NCBI GenBank assembly: GCA_018857735.1
Contig: JABMCL010000979.1
Coordinates: 1,715,001 to 1,779,000, forward strand
DNA from: Alviniconcha marisindica
Lineage: Eukaryota; Mollusca; Gastropoda; Provannidae
Length of the DNA: 64,000 bases
Reading direction: 5' to 3'
This document shows, in pieces, positions 29,147-42,046 of this stretch. Positions within the stretch are counted from its first letter, which is position 1; every line of letters starts with the position of its first letter. The notes below the pieces were generated by a model. That model was not told where the DNA came from, did not search any database, and saw only the letters and a list, made by a program, of their open reading frames with translations. Both the position numbers and the translations under genes were made by a program.

Positions 29147-32100
29147 GTGTGTGTTTAAAATGTTGCACTGTGACCATTTAAAACGACCATATATATAATC
29201 TAACTTTAGAGTGGAAAAAAGTGAGAACTGATCTGATGCAATATACATCTTTTATTTAATGCTAATCCATAGCTGTTCTCATCTTCCAAATTAAAGGTTG
29301 AACAAGTTACAGGCAGAAGGACACATCAGTAAAATGACATGAATTCAGATGGACCTGCAGGAACACCATTGTCCATAGGATCCTCTAAAACCCAGGCCCA
29401 GTGTCTTCTTAAACATACCTACACCACTGGCATGTTGTTTACCCACAGGCAACTTAGAAAGCAATTTGTTGCCTGACACTAGTGACACTATAGCCTGAGC
29501 CCTACTGGACAGGGGCACTGGGTAATGGCGTTTTGCCACCCCTGCACAGTCTGTGTTACTAGCTGTCCAGAGACATCTAATATATATATATCCTTAATTA
29601 TATGCTTATGAAAGCAAAGAATCTTATTTTAACTTCACCCTTGGACAGGACTTCTATCTAAACTTAAGCCTCATCCTGCATTGTCCTGACAGCAATTTCA
29701 TTTTTTCTTCAGCAGCAACCAAACACTTGTCTGATGGGCATAGTATCTAGGGGAAACCTCTCTGGTATTTCCAAATTTGACCAGCAAATAAAGGAAAGAG
29801 CGTATGCCAAGGGTTTTGGTCGTTCCCCCCTCCCCTTCCCCAGTATATCTTTTTTGGGCATTTATTCAGAAATGTGTGCCCATCCATCACAATAATATGA
29901 GCAGTAACTACTTCTTCGTGCGTCTTAGTTATTAACTGTATGGATACATGCATACACAGAATGTTAATACCTAGTTTGAATTCGATTGGATAGTATGTAT
30001 GTTTAATGGTTCAAAATACCAGTAGGTGACTTTCATTTCAGTAGTTGTAGAACTAGCAAGATAAAATAGTCCTGTATGCTTTTGCATAAAGTGTGCAATA
30101 ATACATATTCCACAGACAAATGAAGCACATTTTTGTGCACAGACTCTGTTGATTCTGGTGTTCATTGTGGGGTTTGAGTTTGATTACTTGTTTTTTGTGT
30201 TTATTTATTTTGGTTTTATGGTGGTAGGAAAACAAAGCATTTGTTCAAAAGACTGGAACGGAGAAGAAACAGACAGAATCTGCAATCTAAACAGAACCTT
30301 GCAAGAGAACATTGGAAATGTATGTTAGGGGTCCCAATTTTTGTGTAAATACAGCTTGACTGAGATCAGATTTGGAATCTGGGAGAGTGTGCAAAGGTAA
30401 ACAAAATGGCCACTCCAAGCTAGGGGTAAAGTGCTGTTACCCTTACATAAATCTCAACTTTTTCCAGAGAATCTTTGTACATATGAACTCAGTGCTGCTT
30501 TGATGATACAGCTCATGGTCATAGAGGTCACTTCTTTTCACCTCTTGTCATTGCTGAATAGTCCCCCCAAAGCTCACTGAACCTAGTACAGATATGTTTT
30601 CCCTAAGCTAAATTGTTGGAGCATAACTGCAGATCACTTCTGTGCAAATGCGGTATTTCAGTGTTTGACGGTCATTGCCATAGGACTTTAGAAGGTAAAC
30701 TCACTTAGCCATACACTCATAGTCATTCATACAAGACTGAATTATGAGTTACTTTTTGCTGTGGGCCTACTGACTTTGATAAATAAGTCAGCCGGATCTT
30801 CATGGTGTTTTTGGTTTGGCGTACCGAATAGCCATGCCTTCAGCACCATTGCAGTAACAGCGCACACAACATTCATGCTCACTTACAGCTCGGGTGATTG
30901 GACAAAGTGAAAGGCAACAGCCAATGAACATTGAGAAGATACTTTAGTTACAGATTCATAATACATTTAACACTGCACATGTACTCACAATTTGTTCCAG
31001 TGCAGCATGGAAAATGTGTTACTTTGGAATGTTTTTCTCAGTGAAAATTTGGTGGTCATCATCTGCTGGGCAGTCTTAAGGAGTATTTTTACTCCTTACT
31101 ACAGATTTTTGAGGAAAATGTTCACACAGAGTGAAAGTCTGTAGGGTGAATTCAAGGTCCTAGTGCATGAATTTGCACAGATCAGCAGGGGGTTTCAGGA
31201 GCCCAGTATGATTATACAACTCCCATAATATCTTCATAAATACTTTTTCAGTTACTGGAAGCAGTTTCGCTAATGTCAGATCTTGCCATTTGCAAAATGT
31301 GGTTCATGTTTGTAATGTGCAGATAAAAACAACATGCTTGCCATGGCATATTGGTTGGCATGATTGACTAGTAAAATTGACATTTACATAACTACCCTTA
31401 ACCCTAAACTTGTACCTAACCTAACCTTAAGATCATCAACTTAACTAAATGTGGGAGGTAAGGTAAGCCCAAGATGACTTCAGCCTAATCTTTTCCCAAG
31501 ACACTCCAGCCTATTATGATGTAGCATCAAATTAACTTTGGTTGCAAAAGGATCAGCAGCTCCGAATATATATATAGAATATTAACCCTTTCACTGCCAT
31601 GCTTGCTGCACCGTCACTCGGAAAACAACCAATAAAAGCGCCAAATTTGAAACCATTAAGGCTTTTTTGCCCCCTTTGCTTGATCACGTGAAAGGATTTC
31701 TATCAAAATGCACAGTATTGAAAGATTTGTTATTGGACCATCAGATATACTGTTTGGAGGCGTGTATGTGTACACCTTTCCACCCGGAAATTTTACAGGC
31801 TGTGACAGTGAAGGGCTTAAAAAATAACCTCTCTGGGAGAGAGAGAGAGAGAAGAAAAATTTGTCACCCTTTTATTAGAACTAGACCATGAGGGTCATCT
31901 GTATTTAATAATAATAAATAATTCTTCTATTTATTAACCCTTTCAGACCAAACATGCCTATACCTTTTTTGTTCAGCTGTTTTGTTCAACCCCTGTGTAC
32001 CAGAGTTGATGAATTAATCTGATGTAGAGGTAACCTTGGGTTGGAATAGTCAGCAGAATGTGTCTGATGCAACATGCAACCAACTTTGTCTTCACTGGCC

Positions 32101-32888
32101 CCACAGTAGGCTTCCTGGTATAGAATAATTAAAGTCCCCTCTGGTGAGAATCCAATTATAAAAGCTGCTTTTTGTTAAGCACAAAGCTAGGATATCTGGA
32201 TATCTATATATATATGTTCTTGCATAGTGTACCAAGCTAGCTTTACATTCTTGGTGTACTGTTAAGAATCACTCTCATTTCTGCTTCCCTAATCATTAAT
32301 TCAACCCCCCTCACCCCCTTTGAACATAAAGAGGTGCATGTGATCAAGTGGTGGGCAGTCAAACTGTTTTGTGTTGTAGTGATTTTTCTTTCTTCTGATA
32401 TGACTTACATGATTGATTCTTTGCACCTCTGACCATGCCAGGAAATAAAAGTTGAGCCACATTTGTAAGAATCAGATCTGACCAGTGTCCTTCACTAGAC
32501 TCGTCCTGATATTGCCATCCTGGTTGACTGGGCTTAAAAAACAAACAAATTACTTTACTTACTCACCACTATTTTGATGCCTTTTGAAATGCAAGTTCTG
32601 GTCTCATTGGAACCTGGAGTAAGTTGAAAATAAATCGGTCTTTCTTAAGTACTACACTAATAACAGTCACCTATTGATGGTAGGATCTTAGGGTAAAACA
32701 GAGTTTATCAAAATACTGAGGGGAACAATTTCTAGATCTAGAAACAAGTAGAATGGAAAACGAAGTGAAGTCCCGTTTACATGGATAAAATGTTTAGATC
32801 TTTTCAAATGGCAAGTAAAGTGTCAAACTAGATAGTAGTATTGCTGTCTACAAAGTGGTGGATTGTCAAGGGCATTAAAGTTACTGTG

Positions 32889-33378
32889 TTAAGCCCGTTC
32901 TTAATTGGGCAAATGTTTCTTCGCAAACCTAGTTGGAAGTATTCGGCGAAGCTAGTTGGTTCTTAATTGGACAAACTTTTCTTTGCAAACCTAGTTGGAA
33001 GTATTTGTCGAAGCTATATTAGGGGTCCAAAAAGCTTTGCTCAGCATGTTCTGGGAACATTCGCCCTATTCGACAATCATTGCCTCTGATTGGCTGAGAG
33101 CAGAGCTCTCCTGTGGATGAAGAAAAAATAAAAATAAAAATGGATGTCGGTATCGCTAGGTTCTCCACTCGCTTCGGAGGGAATTTGTTGACTTGTGGGA
33201 GGCGCAGCCTTGCCTTGGAGACCCAGAATGAGATAGTAGTTGAATTACCCTGTGAGGGATGATGAAAGTATATTGACTTGACTTGAGCCTACATTTTCGA
33301 TCGGCGAAGTAAAAGTTCAATTAAGAAACGAATCATAGTTCGTCGAACAAACATTCGCCCAGTTAAGAACGGGCTTTA
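32889..33378. mobile_element. MITE, PIF/Harbinger-like, copy 2
   Basis: 484 bp between TTA (32889-32891) and TTA (33376-33378). Right terminal repeat is CGAACAAACATTCGCCCAGT...; the left one, AGCCCGTTCTTAATTGGGC, has a few mismatches. The interior matches copy 1 (7035-7677), with deletions. It lies in SPEN intron 1. Confidence 0.85.
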
Positions 33379-34639
33379 TATCAGGCTACTAAGATTGAAG
33401 GAGTTATCCAGAGTCTCAGACTAGTGAAAGACACCCTGGAAAAAGTATTGCCTTCTAAATGTCCAGACTGGAAAGATTTGGTACAATACTGACAAGAATA
33501 TTTATAACTAAATTCTATGTATATCACTATTGGACATGCATTTTTCTTTTTAAATCCTGAGATGTTTCTTAAATTCCATTTGATTTACCTTTTTCAATTT
33601 TCCACCCAGTAGTGAGAACCCAGAGCTGACAAATGTTCTCCCTTTGAAACCTGGAGTAGGTCAGAATATAGCCATCCATGCTTTACCCACTGCCAGGAAT
33701 TTCTTCTTTGTCCTTTTTAACTTCCCTGTCCACTCACCTTCATTTTTTCCAAATCCTCTCCCAGCCATTTAACCTTTTTAACATATATACTGCAGTTTTC
33801 TGGGGCTGTGTGGGCCCCACAGGATGAAAATAGGTCACCCAACTCATAGTCACAAGTGAATATCAATTAAATAGGTGCCAAAGCTGTGTTGTACGGGTAG
33901 ATAGGATGGTGGTTTTTAACGTGGTAACAGTGAACTTGTGATTTAATCTGTTGAAGAATTTTGAAGGTGTGATTCATCCTAAGGTTGATGGGGAGTTAAA
34001 ATCCATTTACTAACCCAGATTTGCCACAGTGACAAACTAACACAAGTGAATGAAAGTGTTGGGGCAATCTATAGAAGACGCCTAACATTTTAGGTAATGA
34101 TATGCACCAGTCATGCTTTGCCTTGAGAGCAACAGCAGGTAACACTGTACAGGCTAACAACCATCTATTGAGAGCAACAGCAACACTGTTTTACAGGCTG
34201 GTACTTCAACATGAATGAGTCGTGATTATTATTGTAATATATATTTTTAATAGCTTCTCAGTCTCCTGATTTGTTTGCCCATTTGCATTTAACAGGGAAA
34301 ACTCGTTTATGCCATAACACGAAGAGAGTGCCTGTTGACAGCATGTGTCCAGAAGAACAGAATTTGGGCACTTAAGGTAGTGTTTGACCGGCGTGCCCAG
34401 ATTCCACCAGTTTTAACGCCAACTAACTGTAATGAAAAAAGTTTTATTTTACACGTACGAGTATACTTTTAGGTACTGTCGTACCAAGTTTCACTAACAG
34501 GAACACTCAACGAAAATGCAGTCAGTGATCAAAATGTGATCAAAAATCGGTCTTTTATATCGGCGTTTCAGTCCGCAGCTGTTTTCCTACAACAGCGAGT
34601 CGTTAGACGCTTACGGGTTACACGCAAAAGTTCCTTTGC

Positions 34640-35330
34640 TATTTTATGACGTGCATGGTGTACAGCCTACGTGTACAGCAGTAACCCACAGCACAACACG
34701 CACACTTGTGAAACCAGTAATACTCTCTTCGGTTCAACTCCATGTGAAAAGCAGACGGTGTGCTGAACCCAGTACAAAGGTCTCATTATGCACAGCTTGT
34801 GAGCCCGGGGCTGTGCTGGCCCTTTCCAAACACACGGCTTTCTGCTCTCAGCCTTTCTTTCTCTCGCCCCCCGCACAAGAAAAGGGGTTGGCGAGGGGCC
34901 AGGATTTGGCTGTGTGCTTCGGCGAGCGCGCTGAAAATAACCTATTTACTGGGCTACTCGAGACCCCTAATTATCTGGTCGCCATGGCAACGTGATTGAT
35001 AGCGTTTGTCTGCAGTCAGGCCGGCTCAAATTGCCTGGCGAGCTGCCAAGTCCTGGGGCACGCTGGCTGACTTGTTTATCTCCCAACTTCGTGACTCATG
35101 CTGAATAGCATGGCTCTTTCCGACCCCCGTCTCCCCTTCTTCGCCTCTCCCGGTCCACCAGCTCTCGAAGCGCTTCAAATCGCGGGCTGTCGTTCAACCA
35201 GTGCGTTTTCATGCTGTGTTGGCTGGGCTTTATGAACGTGGAAATAGCTGGGGGAAGCATTAAAAGCTTTTTCGCCTGCTTGGTAACAAAATTGCACACG
35301 CCGAGCTTGATCAGCACGGGAAGATTAAAA
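34640..35330 (+). promoter_or_regulatory. Motif-dense intronic block with perfect RFX X-box; candidate enhancer
   Basis: About 700 bp free of simple repeats, GC-richer than the intron around it. GTCGCCATGGCAAC (34978-34991) fully matches the RFX X-box GTNRCCATGGYAAC. Next to it are TAATTATCTG, TTGTTTATCTCCC (FOX/GATA-like) and the AP-1 site TGACTCA (35092-35098). No convincing exon was found. Enhancer or alternative promoter function is inference. Confidence 0.35.
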
Positions 35331-35485
35331 CGATCCCCCCCCCCCCTCTCTTTCGCTGTGGAATAATGATTATAGCCAAACTTTGAAGGTCGAAAAGGTC
35401 ATCGAAATAGCAGTACGCTTCTGTTGCTAATTTTATACAAATTACTTCCAAAACTAGTGTGCTCATTAGGAAACACAGGTGTACA

Positions 35486-35498
<13 letters not shown>

Positions 35499-35537
<39 letters not shown>
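35499..35537. repeat. (TA)n microsatellite
   Basis: Uninterrupted TA dinucleotides flanked by GT dinucleotides on both sides. Confidence 0.95.
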
Positions 35538-35544
<7 letters not shown>

Positions 35545-36183
35545 AACCGCATACTCCATATTGCAGTCGATGTGGTGAAACAGAATGGGCACTTGAAAGG
35601 TCGTTGCATGGACTGCGTAGTTTGCCATGGTTTGGATCGTCGTGCCGACCTTTTCAAACCGACAGTGATACCGGAAGTCCTGCTTCGGCGGATACAATTT
35701 TGAGTGCATGTCAAGAAACGGCCAACGCCTCTTCTGCCTCTGCCCTGTATCTACAGCGAAGATAGTAAGCTACGCACTATCCTTGTCTACAGTGCGTGTG
35801 ACTTTAGGAGGGAATGCTAGACGCTGGGTAGTGGAGCGGACCGGATCGGTCACTGAAACCTTTGTTTGTCTCGCCTTTCTGTCTAGTGGCTGACATGAAC
35901 TGTCCGTTGCAGGCGGCCTGGCAGCTTTCACAAACTATCGACCCACCCCCACGGCTATGCCCGCAGGTCTGCCGCTGTGTTTGACACCCTGGACAAGACT
36001 GTACGAAGTGTCTTTGATCTGGATAATCTCCATGATCACCGGTCCTGGGATCTCCGCGGAGTCAAATCCACAACGTTGCCCTGCCCTTTTTGTTTTTGGA
36101 TTACAGTGCACCAGCAGACAGAACGAATAACCAAAGCGGCTTCAGAATACAGTACACCTCGCGAATTTTGTTTAGTCATGGTT

Positions 36184-36577
36184 GGGGGGGGGGGGGGGGG
36201 GGGGGGCTGAATTTGTAGCGTGAAACATTTGACTTTGTTCGGCCATGGATATATATTAGTGTAGGTCTGCTCAAGCATTTTCAGCAAAACTTGTCGCATG
36301 CATTGAATAAAAGATTAAATTAGTGTATTTTCAAGTTAGTGTACTGTTGACTTCGTTAGTGGTATTTTATAGTTAGTGTACTCTGCGTCTTGATTGCGTA
36401 CATGAACAGAATGATCACTGAGGACTCGATATTGGCTTTGTACAATGCAAAAATGTGAAACCGGAGTTGTCTTCAAAAAGCTAAACTGAAAAGAGCATAT
36501 ATACAATGCTTTAGCAAGTCAGTTTGGTCCGCCAAGAATTGAAAAATCAGGTTGGGGGGGGGGGGGGGGGGGGGGGG
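36184..36577 (+). repeat. Two poly-G tracts, G23 and G24
   Basis: G23 at 36184-36206 and G24 at 36554-36577, 347 bp apart, each preceded by GGTT. The sequence between is AT-rich. The flanking context AGGTTGGGG / TGGTTGGGG may indicate a shared seed. Confidence 0.9.
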
Positions 36578-37257
36578 CAGAGGACCGAGAAAGCGATGTT
36601 TCGCTGGATCGTTTTCCAGTGTGTGCACGCTGACAGTGACACCAGTTCTGTTGATAGGGGCTGGACAACTGAACAGGGAGCAAAGTTGTCTACGTATTCA
36701 TTGCGAGTATGGAGTGGAACTTCCTCCTGGCTTGCTGAAACAGAGGTTGGCCCTTCAGTCTGGGTGTCATCCACGGTAAAGTGCGTGGACCTTTGGGGCC
36801 ATTTCCAAGCAGTTTGTTTGAGTTTGTTTTGCAGAAGGCAAGCAGGCAGAGGCACACACAGCCAGCCTGTGCAAACGGTTTTCTTGGGAAGGGAGCGTGG
36901 AAAGTGTGCATCTCATTTGACGGCAGGTCGCCGTTTTCCTTCTGCATTGAAATGTTGAACTTGGAGCAGTTGAAGAGCTTGGTGAGCAGTGGTCCACCCC
37001 GGCCTGTTGCTAGGAGCCGGCCAGACTTAGTGCGCGCTCGCTCGCGCGCGGTGACTCCTCTCCTGGAGAGGGGAGATGCCATGGCGTGGTCGTTGCTGAC
37101 CGTGGCTTGAGCAATCTGTACAGTTACGTTCAGTAGCACAGACACACGCTATCGATTTCCGTGGTGAAAGATAGCGTTTCCCAAGAGATCCGCACCGACG
37201 ACGCATCAATATTCAATCAGAAAGGGTGGGTGGGTGGAGCGTATGCTGCTTACAGCT

Positions 37258-37260
<3 letters not shown>

Positions 37261-37336
<76 letters not shown>
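37261..37336 (+). repeat. G76 homopolymer
   Basis: Seventy-six consecutive G residues, the longest homopolymer in the window; a further G17 lies at 37479-37495. Length in the assembly may not be exact, since such tracts are hard to sequence. Long Pro or Gly frames across it are artefacts. Confidence 0.9.
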
Positions 37337-37337
<1 letters not shown>

Positions 37338-37889
37338 GTGAGGGGGTGTTGCAGCTTTGATCGATACCGATGATAGCCTTGCTCTTGCCCTGCACCTCAC
37401 ACGACAGCAGGGGAAAACGCTTTCTTTCAGCTGACTTTCCTCCAGTCGTAGGTGGTGCATTTGCATAGATATTAAACCGGGGGGGGGGGGGGGGGATTTG
37501 CATACATATTGTCTGGCGGCCAAGTTGCCCTGGAAAAGGCTGCAGGGCGTGATTGAGCAAGGCAGCGGAGAAGGACGGCAGAAAATTTGTGGGGTGCCCT
37601 GTCATTGATGGGCCGAGTTGAGGGGACACCGTGAAACGCAGACGGGGAATTGGATTGTCAGTGAGGAGAGCGGAGCTGATGGAGATGGGATTCAGAAACG
37701 GAGGCTGATACTAGCGTAGACGGGAGAGTGTGGAAGGAGGGAGGGAGGCTGGTGTATGTATGCGGGTGGTCCTTGTTAGAGAAGGTGACTTGTGAGAAGA
37801 CTAAAGTAGTGTGGGTGTTGTTTCCAAGGGGAAAAGGAGACTGGGTGGTTTCAGCGCTCTAGTAGTACCACTGGTTGCTGTCAGAGAAG

Positions 37890-38260
37890 ACAGGGAGACT
37901 GATGTAGATGGTGACTGCAGAGCTCTACTGTCTCTGGTGACTGCCAAAGAGGACAGGGAGACTGATGTAGATGGGTGACTGCAGAGCTCCTCTCTCTGGT
38001 GACTGCCAAAGAGGACAGGGACTGATGTAGATGGGTGACTGCAGCGCTCCTCTCTCTGGTGACTGCCAAAGAGGACAGGGAGACTGATGTAGATGGGTGA
38101 CTGCAGAGCTCTACTCTCTGCAGAGCTCTACTCTCACTGGTGACTGCCAGGGAGACTGATTAGGTGGGTGACTGCAGAGCTCTGGTCGCTCTGGTGACTG
38201 CCAAAGAGGACAGGGAGACTGATGTAGATGGGTGACTGTCAAAGAGGAGAGGGGGACTGG
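37890..38260. repeat. About 62 bp minisatellite, five to six copies
   Basis: Units contain GGGAGACTGATGTAGATGGG, TGACTGCAGAGCTC and TCTCTGGTGACTGCCAAAGA. Later units carry internal deletions and a doubled CAGAGCTCTACTCTC. Confidence 0.85.
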
Positions 38261-38472
38261 TGACTCAAAGGAAAGAGGGAGACGGTTAGCGGGATTGCCG
38301 GTAGAAAACGCCGCCAAGTGTCAAGCGCAAAGCTGGTCCGATATCAAAGGGCGATGCATGCAACACTGGTGAGCTAGGACGCTTATCGTTGTTGTGTACA
38401 GCCAGCCCCATTATCTGTCCCCAACGAACCTTGAATATAAAAGCAAAGGAGCATTTAAAACGAGATCCCCTT

Positions 38473-38810
38473 TTACGTGTTTATCGTGAGCCTGTTTAGC
38501 CTAGCGGTAAGGCGTTAGGCTGGTAAGCGGAAGGACCTCGGTTCGATACCGCTTCGGCTCACCATTCTCTTCAAAAAGGTTGTGGTTTGTGGACACTGTC
38601 TTGTGCTTTGTCCATCACTTCCTACTGAAACATTAAAATGGCTCTCATCGCTGCCCACCTTAATGCAGGAGTCATTCTGGTGGTGACAGTGTAGCGATAG
38701 GTGTATAATCTCCCTCTTCCCCAACCTCCATACCCCCTTCTCCCCGTCCCTAATAAGCCTCATGGTTTCTGTGGACGTTAAGCACCATGTTTACTTACTT
38801 ACGTGTTTAT
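38473..38810 (+). mobile_element. Full-length tRNA-derived SINE, reference copy, 12 bp target duplication
   Basis: TTACGTGTTTAT occurs at 38473-38484 and 38799-38810, bracketing 314 bp. The head folds like a tRNA: acceptor GTGAGCC pairs with GGCTCAC, A box TTTAGCCTAGCGG (38495-38507), B box GGTTCGATACC (38540-38550). The body contains GTGGTTTGTGGACACTGTC, AAAATGGCTCTCATCGCTGC and TCTGGTGGTGACAGTGTAGC. The tail is TTTCTGTGGACGTTAAGCAC then (TTAC)n. Transcribed by Pol III if active. The tail is shared by many short fragments in this window. Confidence 0.92.
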
Positions 38811-39130
38811 TTTGATCTCTTTTAGTTGTACTGGAGGAAACTTGTTTTGGGAAGGCTAGTTCCTTGAACACAAAGGCCCTAGTGAAAGCGTGAGCAAAAT
38901 CCTGAGGCGCCTTGCATGTAGGACGTAATCAGATTGACCCAGTTAGAGAGTGAACACGGCTCACAGGGTGATTGATCAGCTTAACGAGCGTGTTCGATCG
39001 TTCCAAAACACGGCTTGTACACGCATTAGTGGGAAATATGCGAGATGATTAGGACTGGTTTAGTGTAACGAGATTTCGTCGGGATGTTTCGGCTGATGGT
39101 GGTGGTGTGTGTGTGTGACGATGTTCTTCG

Positions 39131-39154
39131 CCCCCCCCCCCCCCCCCCCCCCCC
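39131..39154 (+). repeat. C24 homopolymer
   Basis: Twenty-four C residues; C18 follows at 39719-39736, then a CT repeat. Confidence 0.92.
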
Positions 39155-39377
39155 GGATTTTTTACATACACATACACACAACGTGCGCTTTCTCTGCGGT
39201 GGTGCATGAATATACACGTGTGTGTGTGTGTGTGGCAATTGCTACATTTGCATGTTCCAGTACAGTTCTCTTACACGCACACACATACGAGCGCGCGTGT
39301 GTTCACGCACGCATACAAAATACACACTACTATACAGGCGACTAAGTAAGGGTGGGGTCCACTTTTATCTACACACC

Positions 39378-39551
39378 ATGGCCGCAATATCAAACCCCGT
39401 GGTACAGGACGAGGCAAGGAGGAAGGCACTTGTAAAAGCTGGCAAACAGGCCAGGAACGAGCAGGGTGTGCAGCTTGAAGCAGGGATTAGACAGGATTGG
39501 GCGGCGTGGCACGGTCTTCTTCCACAGGGCTTGGGACTGTGCGATCAATAA
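39378..39551 (+). CDS. Small ORF of 57 codons in SPEN intron 1, doubtful
   Basis: ATG in good context (ACCATGG) to TAA at 39551. The frame is polar and helix-like, with VVQDEARRKALVKAGKQARN and ending PQGLGLCDQ. No known family. It sits in a GC-richer non-repetitive island. It may be an unannotated micro-ORF or intronic chance. Confidence 0.15.
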   Translation: MAAISNPVVQDEARRKALVKAGKQARNEQGVQLEAGIRQDWAAWHGLLPQGLGLCDQ

Positions 39552-40042
39552 CTTGGCAGCTAGCAGCAACAAGCGCCCTTCTCTGACCTTTAACAAGTTT
39601 TGCAGCCGGGGCTAGCCCCCCTCCCGCCCCCCCGCCTCTCCCAACGCGTCTATCGCTACTGCTGGGTTCCTTTTCTCAGGCTGTGCCCGTCAAGCCATGT
39701 CGACCGAAATCGACTCAACCCCCCCCCCCCCCCCCCTCCCCCCTTCTCTCTCTCTCTCTGTCTCTCTGTGGAGCTCACGTGGCAGATCTGGTTTCTGCTA
39801 TCGACCAGTCACCATCAACCAGGCCGGCTGAATAAATGATGAAAATGCCGCATCGCCTGGGGCGATACTGCAGTAGCGCCATCGACCTGTTTTGACGAAC
39901 ATACGGAGTTGAGCAACCGGCTTCCCGTCAGGCTTCTCGGGGTGAACATTGTCAACAACTATCGTGGTTGGTATCTGATGTCAAGTTGAGCTTGACGCTC
40001 TTCACATCCACACTATGCGAACAGTTCCTTTGAAGGAGTGTG

Positions 40043-40153
40043 GATCAGGTCACAAGGACACACCACAGATTCTACTAGTTACTCCTTGTCGGTGGATCAG
40101 GTAACAAGGACACACCCCAGGTTCTAATAGTTACTCCTTCAGTCCTTGTCGGT
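40043..40153. repeat. Two-copy tandem repeat of about 52 bp
   Basis: GGATCAGGTCACAAGGACAC...GTTACTCCTTGTCGGT is followed directly by a second copy (GGATCAGGTAACAAGG...). The pair is bracketed by inverted GTCAAGTTGAGCTT / GGCTTCAACTTGAC (about 39979 and 40168), possibly a foldback element. Confidence 0.7.
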
Positions 40154-41092
40154 CGTATGGTGACTAGGCTTCAACTTGACCCTAATAATTAATATGGACT
40201 TTAAAATAAAAAAATTCAATAGAACAAAAGAGAACTTATAAAATGGCTCAGAAGCCCCCACCACCCCCCACACACACACATACTGTGATGACCAAGTGAA
40301 GGCCCCCACACTTGAGGACTGCAAGCAAGGGTCACCACCCAAAGCACCATCTGATTTGCAAGCATGCACCCCCCTCCTGTCGCATCAATACCGAAAGTTA
40401 AGTCCAGCGAAGTATCACATCAAAATCAAGAGATCTGGCTCTGGTGGCCATTTAAAAAACAACAACAATGACTGTGTTTATGAATTTAGTTGGGGAGAGA
40501 GGAATTTGGTGGGGGGATTCCTTTTTTAGATGGTGGCTTTTGTCTTTTTGTCCACAGAATCTGGTACCACCACATGCAAAACGATCACTTTACTATTTAA
40601 CTGGGCAAAAGGCAGGATAGAGAAGTGTAGAACTGTTCCCACCCTATTGCATCAGACAAGATTCATTATGGGGTTCATAGCTTACACGGACATATGTTGC
40701 ATTCTTACTAGGAGAGCGAGAAACACTATGCAGAGAAAAAGTTAAAATGGCCACAGTACTGCGTCTTTTCCATGATTTATTCATTTACGGGATGGTTGTT
40801 ACTAATAGTAATACTGTAATAGAATGAGAAAAACAAAGAAGAGAGGGGCTTTCATGATTTATATGTAGCTAGAAGGTGAGCCTAATGATAAACCACAGAA
40901 ATTAGTTCTTTGCTTTTGGCATTATTAGCCTGATCAGTAACACAAAATTGTGTTATTTAGAGGATCACAGTTGCCCAGGTTGTATTCATGGTAAGGCTGT
41001 GCTGCACACAAAAGCAACAGGATAATAATTTGCATCTCATCATTGATTGTATCATGTCCAGGAACCAGCACCCACACTGGTCAGTACAAAAC

Positions 41093-42046
41093 GGGGGGGG
41101 GGGGGGGGGGGTCCTGCAGAAGTCATGTTGGGGCAAAATACAGTTCATCAAGTGACAGGTAGCTGTTTGGTCCATGATGTTCAGAGTATTTTCAAAAATA
41201 GGCAGAAATTAGGCAAAATTCCAGGCATTAGGCAAAGCTTCCAAAGCTCATTGTATCAGTTGTTATCTATAATTAATTAATTGAACATGACACAAATTAC
41301 ACAGACTTTAAACCAAGCAGCGAAGAACAGGTCCATCCACTTTGAAGATTTTCAACTAGCCATGGAAGAACATAGTCACAATAGGCCCACCCAACTACAT
41401 AAAGCCAGGTATTAATTGCTTTGTCAGTGTCTTATTTCCGAAAGTCCTAGCTTCCCAGAATAAAATTTTAGAAAGTAAATAAGGGTTACCTGTACTAGTT
41501 GGTGAGTTACGGTGGCTCAAGACTACTGTGACGTACAAAATCCCCATTTATTTCCTGCTTGTCACTAGAGGGTACGGTGGTGAAGTACAATTTATTGAGT
41601 ATAGTAATAATCAGCCTTCTTATTTTCCATGGCAATCACATACAAATGACCGGCAGACGCGTAGGTTATCATCATTGCTTTCTGAAATAAAATGGATCTG
41701 GAGGGGCAAGAAATGTCACGAGCGTTGCTTGAGGACGACAGGAACTGGTTGGCTGCTGGGGCAGCCGTAAATAACTCCCTTTGATCCTGGGTGATCCTGG
41801 GTTAATTCGTTGGCATTTTTACTGGCTTCTTTTTGACATTTGCCTCCAGTGAAATGTCAGGCAGTGGTGGGGTCTATGCTCGCGGGTTATGTTGAACTTG
41901 TAAAAAATGTTTGTTCCAGGGTTTCTTTTGCCTGACGAGGAAAATACCTGTAGAATGTTTTAGAAGTGGTTTTGACATTCGAGATGTTGTTGCACGTGGA
42001 CTGAATGGTGTAGCGTTTTCCTACAACCCCCCCCCCCCCCCCCCCC
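41093..42046. repeat. G19 and C20 tracts, otherwise plain intron
   Basis: G19 at 41093-41111 and C20 at 42027-42046. Nothing else of note is seen between. Confidence 0.85.

Noticed and set aside
31389..31428. Telomere-like CCCTTAACCCTAAAC...CCTAACCTAACC
   Set aside because: Only a few degenerate units; too short and irregular for an interstitial telomere.
35466..35714. FKCPFCFTTSTAIWSMRLHT, which has C2H2 zinc-finger-like spacing (minus strand)
   Set aside because: Only half a finger; the second His is missing and the frame runs into a TA microsatellite. No further fingers nearby, so chance is likelier.
36690..37145. 151-codon minus-strand frame in SPEN intron 1
   Set aside because: Several overlapping frames on both strands are open here, there is no family match, and no splice signals pair with it. 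Possibly a GC-rich regulatory island.
37206..37629. Proline-rich frames of 105-138 codons
   Set aside because: Poly-Pro comes from reading the G76 tract; flanks carry no recognisable domain.
38485..38563. Functional tRNA gene
   Set aside because: Cloverleaf ends pair, but it is the head of a 314 bp element with target duplications and has repeated copies; the anticodon stem pairs poorly.
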